Below are positions 24,701-36,700 of a stretch of DNA of 64,000 nucleotides, piece after piece (the stretch's first letter is position 1; each line of letters begins with the position of its first letter). The notes under the pieces were generated by a model, which saw only the letters and a program-made list of their open reading frames with translations, searched no databases and had not been told where the DNA came from. The stretch is taken from positions 1,426,001-1,490,000 of the forward strand of contig NC_134825.1 of the NCBI RefSeq assembly GCF_004210375.1, written 5' to 3'. The translations under genes were made by a program, and so were the position numbers. The stretch is from Tachypleus tridentatus (Eukaryota; Arthropoda; Merostomata; Xiphosura; Limulidae).

Positions 24701-27700
24701 CTATACCTTTGTTCCAGTAGCATCACATCTATAGGTAGTGTGTTTTCTAGAAACTCTACCTTTTGTTCCAGTACAGCATCACATCTATAGGTAGCTGTGT
24801 TTTCTAGAAACTCTACCTTTTGTTCCAGTACAGCATCACATCTATAGGTAGCTGTGTTTTCTAGAAACTCTACCTTTTGTTCCAGTACAGCATCACATCT
24901 ATAGGTAGCTGTGTTTTTCTAGAAACTCTACCTTTGTTCCAGTACAGCATCACATCTATAGGTAGCTGTGTTTTCTAGAAACTCTACCTTTTGTTCCAGT
25001 ACAGCATCACATCTATAGGTAGCTGTGTTTTCTAGAAACTCCCCACCTTTTGTTCCAGTACAGCATCACATCTATAGGTAGCTGTGTTTTCTAGAAACTC
25101 TACCTTTTTTTCCAGTGCATCACATCTATAGGTAGCTGTGTTTTCTAGAAACTCTACCTTTTTGTTCCAGTACATCACATCTATAGGTAGCTGTGTTTTC
25201 TAGAAACTCTACCTTTTGTTCCAGTACAGCATCACATCTATAGGTAGCTGTGTTTTCTAGAAACTCTACCTTTTGTTCCAGTACAGCATCACATCTATAG
25301 GTAGCTGTGTTTTCTAGAAACTCTACCTTTTGTTCCAGTACAGCATCACATCTATAGGTAGCTGTGTTTTCTAGAAACTCTACCTTTGTTCCAGTACAGC
25401 ATCACATCTATAGGTAGCTGTGTTTTCTAGAAACTCTACCTTTGTTCCAGTACAGCATCACATCTATAGGTAGCTGTGTTTTCTAGAAACTCTACCCTTT
25501 GTTCCAGTACAGCATCACATCTATAGGTAGCTGTGTTTTCTAGAAACTCTACCTTTTGTTCCAGTACAGCATCACATCTATAGGTAGCTGTGTTTTCTAG
25601 AAACTCTACCTTTGTTCCAGTACAGCATCACATCTATAGGTAGCTGTGTTTTCTAGAAACTCTACCTTTTGTTCCAGTACAGCATCACATCTATAGGTAG
25701 CTGTGTTTTCTAGAAACTCTACCTTTTGTTCCAGTACAGCATCACATCTATAGGTAGCTGTGTTTTCTAGAAACTCTACCTTTTGTTCCAGTACAGCATC
25801 ACATCTATAGGTAGCTGTGTTTTCTAGAAACTCTACCTTTGTTCCAGTACAGCATCACATCTATAGGTAGCTGTGTTTTCTAGAAACTCTACCTTTGTTC
25901 CAGTACAGCATCACATCTATAGGTAGCTGTGTTTTCTAGAAACTCTACCTTTGTTCCAGTACAGCATCACATCTATAGGTAGCTGTGTTTTCTAGAAACT
26001 CTACCTTTAGGTTCCAGTACAGCATCACATCTATAGGTAGCTGTGTTTTCTAGAAACTCTACCTTTTGTTCCAGTACAGCATCACATCTATAGGTAGCTG
26101 TGTTTTCTAGAAACTCTACCTTTTGTTCCAGTACAGCATCACATCTATAGGTAGCTGTGTTTTCTAGAAACTCTACCTTTGTTCCAGTACAGCATCACAT
26201 CTATAGGTAGCTGTGTTTTCTAGAAACTCTACCTTTTGTTCCAGTACAGCATCACATCTATAGGTAGCTGTGTTTTCTAGAAACTCTACCTTTTGTTCCA
26301 GTACAGCATCACATCTATAGGTAGCTGTGTTTTCTAGAAACTCTACCTTTTGTTCCAGTACAGCATCACATCTATAGGTAGCTGTGTTTTCTAGAAACTC
26401 TACCTTTTGTTCCAGTACAGCATCACATCTATAGGTAGCTGTGTTTTCTAGAAACTCTACCTTTTGTTCCAGTACAGCATCACATCTATGGGTAGCTGTG
26501 TTTTCTAGAAACTCTACCTTTTGTTCCAGTACAGCATCACATCTATAGGTAGCTGTGTTTTCTAGAAACTCTACCTTTTGTTCCAGTACAGCATCACATC
26601 TATAGGTAGCTGTGTTTTCTAGAAACTCTACCTTTTGTTCCAGTACAGCATCACATCTATAGGTAGCTGTGTTTTCCAGTACAGCATCTCATCTATAGGT
26701 AGCTGTGTTTTCTAGAAACTCTTTTGTTCCAGTACAGCATCACATCTATAGGTAGCTGTGTTTTCTAGAAACTCTACCTTTTGTTCCAGTACAGCATCAC
26801 ATCTATAGGTAGCTGTGTTTTCTAGAAACTCTACCTTTTGTTCCAGTACAGCATCACATCTATAGGTAGCTGTGTTTTCTAGAAACTCTACCTTTTGTTC
26901 CAGTACAGCATCACATCTATAGGTAGCTGTGTTTTCTAGAAACTCTACCTTTTGTTCCAGTACAGCATCACATCTATAGGTAGCTGTGTTTTCTAGAAAC
27001 TCTACCTTTTGTTCCAGTACAGCATCACATCTATAGGTAGCTGTGTTTTCTAGAAACTCTACCTTTTGTTCCAGTACAGCATCACATCTATAGGTAGCTG
27101 TGTTTTCTAGAAACTCTACCTTTTGTTCCAGTACAGCATCACATCTATAGGTAGCTGTGTTTTCTAGAAACTCTACCTTTTGTTCCAGTACAGCATCACA
27201 TCTATAGGTAGCTGTGTTTTCTAGAAACTCTACCTTTTGTTCCAGTACAGCATCACATCTATAGGTAGCTGTGTTTTCTAGAAACTCTACCTTTTGTTCC
27301 AGTACAGCATCATCATCTATAGGTAGCTGTGTTTTCTAGAAACTCTACCTTTTGTTCCAGTACAGCATCACATCTATAGGTAGCTGTGTTTTCTAGAAAC
27401 TCTACCTTTTGTTCCAGTACAGCATCACATCTATAGGTAGCTGTGTTTTCTAGAAACTCTACCTTTTGTTCCAGTACAGCATCACATCTATAGGTAGCTG
27501 TGTTTTCTAGAAACTCTACCTTTTGTTCCAGTACAGCATCACATCTATAGGTAGCTGTGTTTTCTAGAAACTCTACCTTTTGTTCCAGTACAGCATCTAC
27601 CTTTGTTCCATCTATAGGTAGCTGTGTTTTCTAGAAACTCTACCTTTGTTCCAGTACAGCATCACATCTATAGGTAGCTGTGTTTTCTAGAAACTCTACC

Positions 27701-30700
27701 TTTTGTTCCAGTACAGCATCACATCTATAGGTAGCTGTGTTTTCTAGAAACTCTACCTTTTGTTCCAGTACAGCATCACATCTATAGGTAGCTGTGTTTT
27801 CTAGAAACTCTACCTTTGTTCCAGTACAGCATCACATCTATAGGTAGCTGTGTTTTCTAGAAACTCTACCTTTTGTTCCAGTACAGCATCACATCTATAG
27901 GTAGCTGTGTTTTCTAGAAACTCTACCTTTTGTTCCAGTACAGCATCACATCTATAGGTAGCTGTGTTTTCTAGAAACTCTACCTTTTGTTCCAGTACAG
28001 CATCACATCTATAGGTAGCTGTGTTTTCTAGAAACTCTACCTTTTGTTCCAGTACAGCATCACATCTATAGGTAGCTGTGTTTTCTTTACCTTTTGTTCC
28101 AGTACAGCAACTATAGGTAGCTGTGTTTTCTAGAAACCTTTTGTTCCAGTACAGCATCACATCTATAGGTAGCTGTGTTTCTAGAAACTCTACCTTTTGT
28201 TCCAGTACAGCATCACATCTATAGGTAGCTGTGTTTTCTAGAAACTCTACCTTTGTTCCAGTACAGCATCACATCTATAGGTAGCTGTGTTTTCTAGAAA
28301 CTCTACCTTTTGTTCCAGTACAGCATCACATCTATAGGTAGCTGTGTTTTCTAGAAACTCTACCTTTTGTTCCAGTACAGCATCACATCTATAGGTAGCT
28401 GTGTTTTCTAGAAACTCTACCTTTTGTTCCAGTACAGCATCACATCTATAGGTAGCTGTGTTTTCTAGAAACTCTACCTTTTGTTCCAGTACAGCATCAC
28501 ATCTATAGGTAGCTGTGTTTTCTAGAAACTCTACCTTTTGTTCCAGTACAGCATCACATCTATAGGTAGCTGTGTTTTCTAGAAACTCTACCTTTGTTCC
28601 AGTACAGCATCACATCTATAGGTAGCTGTGTTTTCTAGAAACTCTACCTTTTGTTCCAGTACAGCATCACATCTATAGGTAGCTGTGTTTTCTAGAAACT
28701 CTACCTTTTGTTCCAGTACAGCATCATCTATAGGTAGCTGTGTTTTCTAGAAACTCTACCTTTTGTTCCAGTACAGCATCACATCTATAGCTGTGTTTTC
28801 TAGAAACTCTACCTTTTGTTCCAGTACAGCATCACATCTATAGGTAGCTGTGTTTTCTAGAAACTCTACCTTTTGTTCCAGTACAGCATCACATCTATAG
28901 GTAGCTGTGTTTTCTAGAAACTCTACCTTTTGTTCCAGTACAGCATCACATCTATAGGTAGCTGTGTTTTCTAGAAACTCTACCTTTTGTTCCAGTACAG
29001 CATCACATCTATAGGTAGCTGTGTTTTCTAGAAACTCTACCTTTTGTTCCAGTACAGCATCACATCTATAGGTAGCTGTGTTTTCTAGAAACTCTACCTT
29101 TTGTTCCAGTACAGCATCACATCTATAGGTAGCTGTGTTTTCTAGAAACTCTACCTTTTGTTCCAGTACAGCATCACATCTATAGGTAGCTGTGTTTTCT
29201 AGAAACTCTACCTTTTGTTCCAGTACAGCATCACATCTATAGGTAGCTGTGTTTTCTAGAAACTCTACCTTTTGTTCCTCTACATCTATAGGTAGCTTGT
29301 TTTCTAGAAACTCTACCTTTTGTTCCAGTACAGCATCACATCTATAGGTAGCTGTGTTTTCTAGAAACTCTACCTTTTGTTCCAGTACAGCATCACATCT
29401 ATAGGTAGCTGTGTTTTCTAGAAACTCTACCTTTGTTCCAGTACAGCATCACATCTATAGGTAGCTGTGTTTTCTAGAAACTCTACCTTTTGTTCCAGTA
29501 CAGCATCACATCTATAGGTAGCTGTGTTTTCTAGAAACTCTACCTTTTGTTCCAGTACAGCATCACATCTATAGGTAGCTGTGTTTTCTAGAAACTCTAC
29601 CTTTTGTTCCAGTACAGCATCACATCTATAGGTAGCTGTGTTTTCTAGAAACTCTACCTTTTGTTCCAGTACAGCATCACATCTATAGGTAGCTGTGTTT
29701 TCTAGAAACTCTACCTTTTGTTCCAGTACAGCATCACATCTATAGGTAGCTGTGTTTTCTAGAAACTCTACCTTTTGTTCCAGTACAGCATCACATCTAT
29801 AGGTAGCTGTGTTTTCTAGAAACTCTACCTTTTGTTCCAGTACAGCATCACATCTATAGGTAGCTGTGTTTTCTAGAAACTCTACCTTTTGTTCCAGTAC
29901 AGCATCACATCTATAGGTAGCTGTGTTTTCTAGAAACTCTACCTTTTGTTCCAGTACAGCATCACATCTATAGGTAGCTGTGTTTTCTAGAAACTCTACC
30001 TTTTGTTCCAGCATCTAGGTAGCTGTGTTTTCTAGAAACTCTACCTTTTGTTCCAGTACAGCATCACATCTATAGGTAGCTGTGTTTTCTAGAAACTCTA
30101 CCTTTTGTTCCAGTACAGCATCACATCTATAGGTAGCTGTGTTTTCTAGAAACTCTACCTTTTGTTCCAGTACAGCATCACATCTATAGGTAGCTGTGTT
30201 TTCTAGAAACTCTACCTTTTGTTCCAGTACAGCATCACATCTATAGGTAGCTGTGTTTTCTAGAAACTCTACCTTTTGTTCCAGTACAGCATCACATCTA
30301 TAGGTAGCTGTGTTTTCTAGAAACTCTACCTTTTGTTCCAGTACAGCATCACATCTATAGGTAGCTGTGTTTTCTAGAAACTCTACCTTTTGTTCCAGTA
30401 CAGCATCACATCTATAGGTAGCTGTGTTTTCTAGAAACTCTACCTTTTGTTCCAGTACAGCATCACATCTATAGGTAGCTGTGTTTTCTAGAAACTCTAC
30501 CTTTTGTTCCAGTACAGCATCACATCTATAGGTAGCTGTGTTTTCTAGAAACTCTACCTTTTGTTCCAGTACAGCATCACATCTATAGGTAGCTGTGTTT
30601 TCTAGAAACTCTACCTTTTGTTCCAGTACAGCATCACATCTATAGGTAGCTGTGTTTTCTAGAAACTCTACCTTTTGTTCCAGTACAGCATCACATCTAT

Positions 30701-33700
30701 AGGTAGCTGTGTTTTCTAGAAACTCTACCTTTTGTTCCAGTACAGCATCACATCTATAGGTAGCTGTGTTTTCTAGAAACTCTACCTTTTGTTCCAGTAC
30801 AGCATCACATCTATAGGTAGCTGTGTTTTCTAGAAACTCTACCTTTTGTTCCAGTACAGCATCACATCTATAGGTAGCTGTGTTTTCTAGAAACTCTACC
30901 TTTTGTTCCAGTACAGCATCAGGTAGCTGTGTTTTCAGAAACTCTACCTTTTGTTCCAGTACAGCATCACATCTATAGGTAGCTGTGTTTTCTAGAAACT
31001 CTACCTTTTGTTCCAGTACAGCATCACATCTATAGGTAGCTGTGTTTTCTAGAAACTCTACCTTTTGTTCCAGTACAGCATCACATCTATAGGTAGCTGT
31101 GTTTTCTAGAAACTCTACCTTTTGTTCCAGTACAGCATCACATCTATAGGTAGCTGTGTTTTCTAGAAACTCTACCTTTTGTTCCAGTACAGCATCACAT
31201 CTATAGGTAGCTGTGTTTTCTAGAAACTCTACCTTTTGTTCCAGTACAGCATCACATCTATAGGTAGCTGTGTTTTCTAGAAACTCTACCTTTTGTTCCA
31301 GTACAGCATCACATCTATAGGTAGCTGTGTTTTCTAGAAACTCTACCTTTTGTTCCAGTACAGCATCACATCTATAGGTAGCTGTGTTTTCTAGAAACTC
31401 TACCTTTTGTTCCAGTACAGCATCACATCTATAGGTAGCTGTGTTTTCTAGAAACTCTACCTTTTGTTCCAGTACAGCATCACATCTATAGGTAGCTGTG
31501 TTTTCTAGAAACTCTACCTTTTGTTCCAGTACAGCATCACATCTATAGGTAGCTGTGTTTTCTAGAAACTCTACCTTTGTTCCAGTACAGCATCACATCT
31601 ATAGGTAGCTGTGTTTTCTAGAAACTCTACCTTTTGTTCCAGTACAGCATCACATCTATAGGTAGCTGTGTTTTCTAGAAACTCTACCTTTTGTTCCAGT
31701 ACAGCATCACATCTATAGGTAGCTGTGTTTTCTAGAAACTCTACCTTTTGTTCCAGTACAGCATCACATCTATAGGTAGCTGTGTTTTCTAGAAACTCTA
31801 CCTTTTGTTCCAGTACAGCATCACATCTATAGGTAGCTGTGTTTTCTAGAAACTCTACCTTTTGTTCCAGTACAGCATCACATCTATAGGTAGCTGTGTT
31901 TTCTAGAAACTCTACCTTTTTTGTTCCAGCTGTGTAGAAACTCTACCTTTTGTTCCATCAGCATCTATAGGTAGCTGTGTTTTCTAGAAACTCTACCTTT
32001 TGTTCCAGTACAGCATCACATCTATAGGTAGCTGTGTTTTCTAGAAACTCTACCTTTTGTTCCAGTACAGCATCACATCTATAGGTAGCTGTGTTTTCAT
32101 CTACCTTTTGTTCCAGTACAGCATCACATCTATAGGTAGCTGTGTTTTCTAGAAACTCTACCTTTTGTTCCAGTACAGCATCACATCTATAGGTAGCTGT
32201 GTTTTCTAGAAACTCTACCTTTTGTTCCAGTACAGCATCACATCTATAGGTAGCTGTGTTTTCTAGAAACTCTACCTTTTGTTCCAGTACAGCATCACAT
32301 CTATAGGTAGCTGTGTTTTCTAGAAACTCTACCTTTTGTTCCAGTACAGCATCACATCTATAGGTAGCTGTGTTTTCTAGAAACTCTACCTTTTGTTCCA
32401 GTACAGCATCACATCTATAGGTAGCTGTGTTTTCTAGAAACTCTACCTTTTGTTCCAGTACAGCATCACATCTATAGGTAGCTGTGTTTTCTAGAAACTC
32501 TACCTTTTGTTCCAGTACAGCATCACATCTATAGGTAGCTGTGTTTTCTAGAAACTCTACCTTTTGTTCCAGTACAGCATCACATCTATAGGTAGCTGTG
32601 TTTTCTAGAAACTCTACCTTTTGTTCCAGTACAGCATCACATCTATAGGTAGCTGTGTTTTCTAGAAACTCTACCTTTTGTTCCAGTACAGCATCACATC
32701 TATAGGTAGCTGTGTTTTCTAGAAACTCTACCTTTTGTTCCAGTACAGCATCACATCTATAGGTAGCTGTGTTTTCTAGAAACTCTACCTTTTGTTCCAG
32801 TACAGCATCACATCTATAGGTAGCTGTGTTTTCTAGAAACTCTACCTTTTGTTCCAGTACAGCATCACATCTATAGGTAGCTGTGTTTTCTAGAAACTCT
32901 ACCTTTGTTCCAGTACAGCATCACATCTATAGGTAGCTGTGTTTTCTAGAAACTCTACCTTTTGTTCCAGTACAGCATCACATCTATAGGTAGCTGTGTT
33001 TTCTAGAAACTCTACCTTTTGTTCCAGTACAGCATCACATCTATAGGTAGCTGTGTTTTCTAGAAACTCTACTGTGTTTTTAGAAACTCTACCTTTGTTC
33101 CAGTACAGCATCACATCTATAGGTAGCTGTGTTTTCTAGAAACTCTACCTTTTGTTCCAGTACATCTATAGGTAGCTGTGTTTTCATCACATACAGCATA
33201 TAGGTAGCTGTGTTTTCTAGAAACTCTACCTTTTGTTCCAGTACAGCATCACATCTATAGGTAGCTGTGTTTTCTAGAAACTCTACCTTTTGTTCCAGTA
33301 CAGCATCACATCTATAGGTAGCTGTGTTTTCTAGAAACTCTACCTTTTGTTCCAGTACAGCATCACATCTATAGGTAGCTGTGTTTTCTAGAAACTCTAC
33401 CTTTTGTTCCAGTACAGCATCACATCTATAGGTAGCTGTGTTTTCTAGAAACTCTACCTTTTGTTCCAGTACAGCATCACATCTATAGGTAGCTGTGTTT
33501 TCTAGAAACTCTACCTTTTGTTCCAGTACAGCATCACATCTATAGGTAGCTGTGTTTTCTAGAAACTCTACCTTTTGTTGTTCCAGTACAGCATCACATC
33601 TATAGGTAGCTGTGTTTTCTAGAAACTCTACCTTTTGTTCCAGTACAGCATCACATCTATAGGTAGCTGTGTTTTCTAGAAACTCTACCTTTTGTTCCAG

Positions 33701-36700
33701 TACAGCATCACATCTATAGGTAGCTGTGTTTTCTAGAAACTCTACCTTTTGTTCCAGTACAGCATCACATCTATAGGTAGCTGTGTTTTCTAGAAACTCT
33801 ACCTTTTGTTCCAGTACAGCATCACATCTATAGGCTGTGTTTTCTAGAAACTCTACCTTTTGTTCCAGTACAGCATCACATCTATAGGTAGCTGTGTTTT
33901 CTAGAAACTCTACCTTTTGTTCCAGTACAGCATCACATCTATAGGTAGCTGTGTTTTCTAGAAACTCTACCTTTTGTTCCAGTACAGCATCACATCTATA
34001 GGTAGCTGTGTTTTCTAGAAACTCTACCTTTTGTTCCAGTACAGCATCACATCTATAGGTAGCTGTGTTTTCTAGAAACTCTACCTTTTGTTCCAGTACA
34101 GCATCACATCTATAGGTAGCTGTGTTTTCTAGAAACTCTACCTTTTGTTCCAGTACAGCATCACATCTATAGGTAGCTGTGTTTTCTAGAAACTCTACCT
34201 TTTGTTCCAGTACAGAAAGCTGTGTTTTCTAGAAACCTTTTGTTCCAGTACAGCATCACATCTATAGGTAGCTGTGTTTTCTAGAAACTCTACCTTTTGT
34301 TCCAGTACAGCATCACATCTATAGGTAGCTGTGTTTTCTAGAAACTCTACCTTTTGTTCCAGTACAGCATCACATCTATAGGTAGCTGTGTTTTCTAGAA
34401 ACTCTACCTTTTGTTCCAGTACAGCATCACATCTATAGGTAGCTGTGTTTTCTAGAAACTCTACCTTTTGTTCCAGTACAGCATCACATCTATAGGTAGC
34501 TGTGTTTTCTAGAAACTCTACCTTTTGTTCCAGTACAGCATCACATCTATAGGTAGCTGTGTTTTCTAGAAACTCTACCTTTTGTTCCAGTACAGCATCA
34601 CATCTATCCAGGTAGCTGTGTTTTCTAGAAACTCTACCTTTTGTTCCAGTACAGCATCACATCTATAGGTAGCTGTGTTTTCTAGAAACTCTACCTTTTG
34701 TTCCAGTACAGCATCTCATCTATAGGTAGCTGTGTTTTCTAGAAACTCTACCTTTTGTTCCAGTACAGCATCTCATCTATAGGTAGCTGTGTTTTCTAGA
34801 AACTCTACCTTTTGTTCCAGTACAGCATCACATCTATAGGTAGCTGTGTTTTCTAGAAACTCTACCTTTTGTTCCAGTACAGCATCACATCTATAGGTAG
34901 CTGTGTTTTCTAGAAACTCTACCTTTTGTTCCAGTACAGCATCTCATCTATAGGTAGCTGTGTTTTCTAGAAATTCTACCTTTTGTTCCAGTACAGCATC
35001 ACATCTATAGGTAGCTGTGTTTTCTAGAAACTCTACCTTTGTTCCAGTACAGCATCACATCTATAGGTAGCTGTGTTTTCTAGAAACTCTACCTTTTGTT
35101 CCAGTACAGCATCACATTTATAGGTAGCTGTGTTTTCTAGAAACTCTACCTTTTGTTCCAGTACAGCATCACATCTATAGGTAGCTGTGTTTTCTAGAAA
35201 CTCTACCTTTTGTTCCAGTACAGCATCACATTTATAGGTAGCTGTGTTTTCTAGAAACTCTACCTTTTGTTCCAGTACAGCATCACATCTATAGGTAGCT
35301 GTGTTTTCTAGAAACTCTACCTTTTGTTCCAGTACAGCATCACATCTATAGGTAGCTGTGTTTTCTAGAAACTCTACCTTTTGTTCCAGTACAGCATCAC
35401 ATCTATAGGTAGCTGTGTTTTCTAGAAACTCTACCTTTCGTTCCAGTACAGCATCACATCTATAGGTAGCTGTGTTTTCTAGAAACTCTACCTTTTGTTC
35501 CAGTACAGCATCACATCTATAGGTAGCTGTGTTTTCTAGAAACTCTACCTTTTGTTCCAGTACAGCATCACATCTATAGGTAGCTGTGTTTTCTAGAAAC
35601 TCTACCTTTTGTTCCAGTACAGCATCTCATCTATAGGTAGCTGTGTTTTCTAGAAACTCTACCTTTTGTTCCAGTACAGCATCTCATCTATAGGTAGCTG
35701 TGTTTTCTAGAAACTCTACCTTTTGTTCCAGTACAGCATCACATCTATAGGTAGCTGTGTTTTCTAGAAACTCTACCTTTTGTTCCAGTACAGCATCACA
35801 TCTATAGGTAGCTGTGTTTTCTAGAAACTCTACCTTTTGTTCCAGTACAGCATCACATCTATAGGTAGCTGTGTTTTCTAGAAACTCTACCTTTTGTTCC
35901 AGTACAGCATCACATCTATAGGTAGCTGTGTTTTCTAGAAACTCTACCTTTTGTTCCAGTACAGCATCACATCTATAGGTAGCTGTGTTTTCTAGAAACT
36001 CTACCTTTTGTTCCAGTACAGCATCACATCTATAGGTAGCTGTGTTTTCTAGAAACTCTACCTTTTGTTCCAGTACAGCATCTCATCTATAGGTAGCTGT
36101 GTTTTCTAGAAACTCTACCTTTTGTTCCAGTACAGCATCACATCTATAGGTAGCTGTGTTTTCAGCTAACTGCCTTTTTTTCTAGTCAGTACTTCAGCAT
36201 TAATGTCAGGGACATATAGACTTAGTAGCTTTGCCCTAACAAGTACATGGCAAGCAGGTTTGGTAACAATATGAATCGGACCCGAGACCACCACTCGTGA
36301 GCCATTCCTTTAACTGCATGACCAAAGCTAAGCATACTTCAAGATAAAACAACTTGTAAAACTAATATCGGGTTGAACACAGGTAGCCCATTATAAGTTT
36401 TGTGCTTAATAACAAATATATTAATAATATTTCAATTGCTGGAGTAATTAAAATAATTAAAAGTTATAACAATCAGAAATTTAATTTCATTTAGTTAATG
36501 ACAATTTTGATTAATCAGTTCATATAATTAAAAATGTTAATGATCAAAAAACAAATTTTACTATTGTTTGAAATATATTTTGCTCTCTTACTAATTTTGA
36601 TTAATTGATACTTTTGAGAATTGATAAACAAGAATTTGATTAATCAATTTTGACTAATCAAAATGGTAATAGTTGGAAATGCTAATTTCCATTAATTGAT

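Noticed and set aside
23290..36163. CRISPR array or a giant repeat protein
   Set aside because: Units are contiguous with no unique spacers, the context is an animal gene intron, and 56-bp units break the frame repeatedly.
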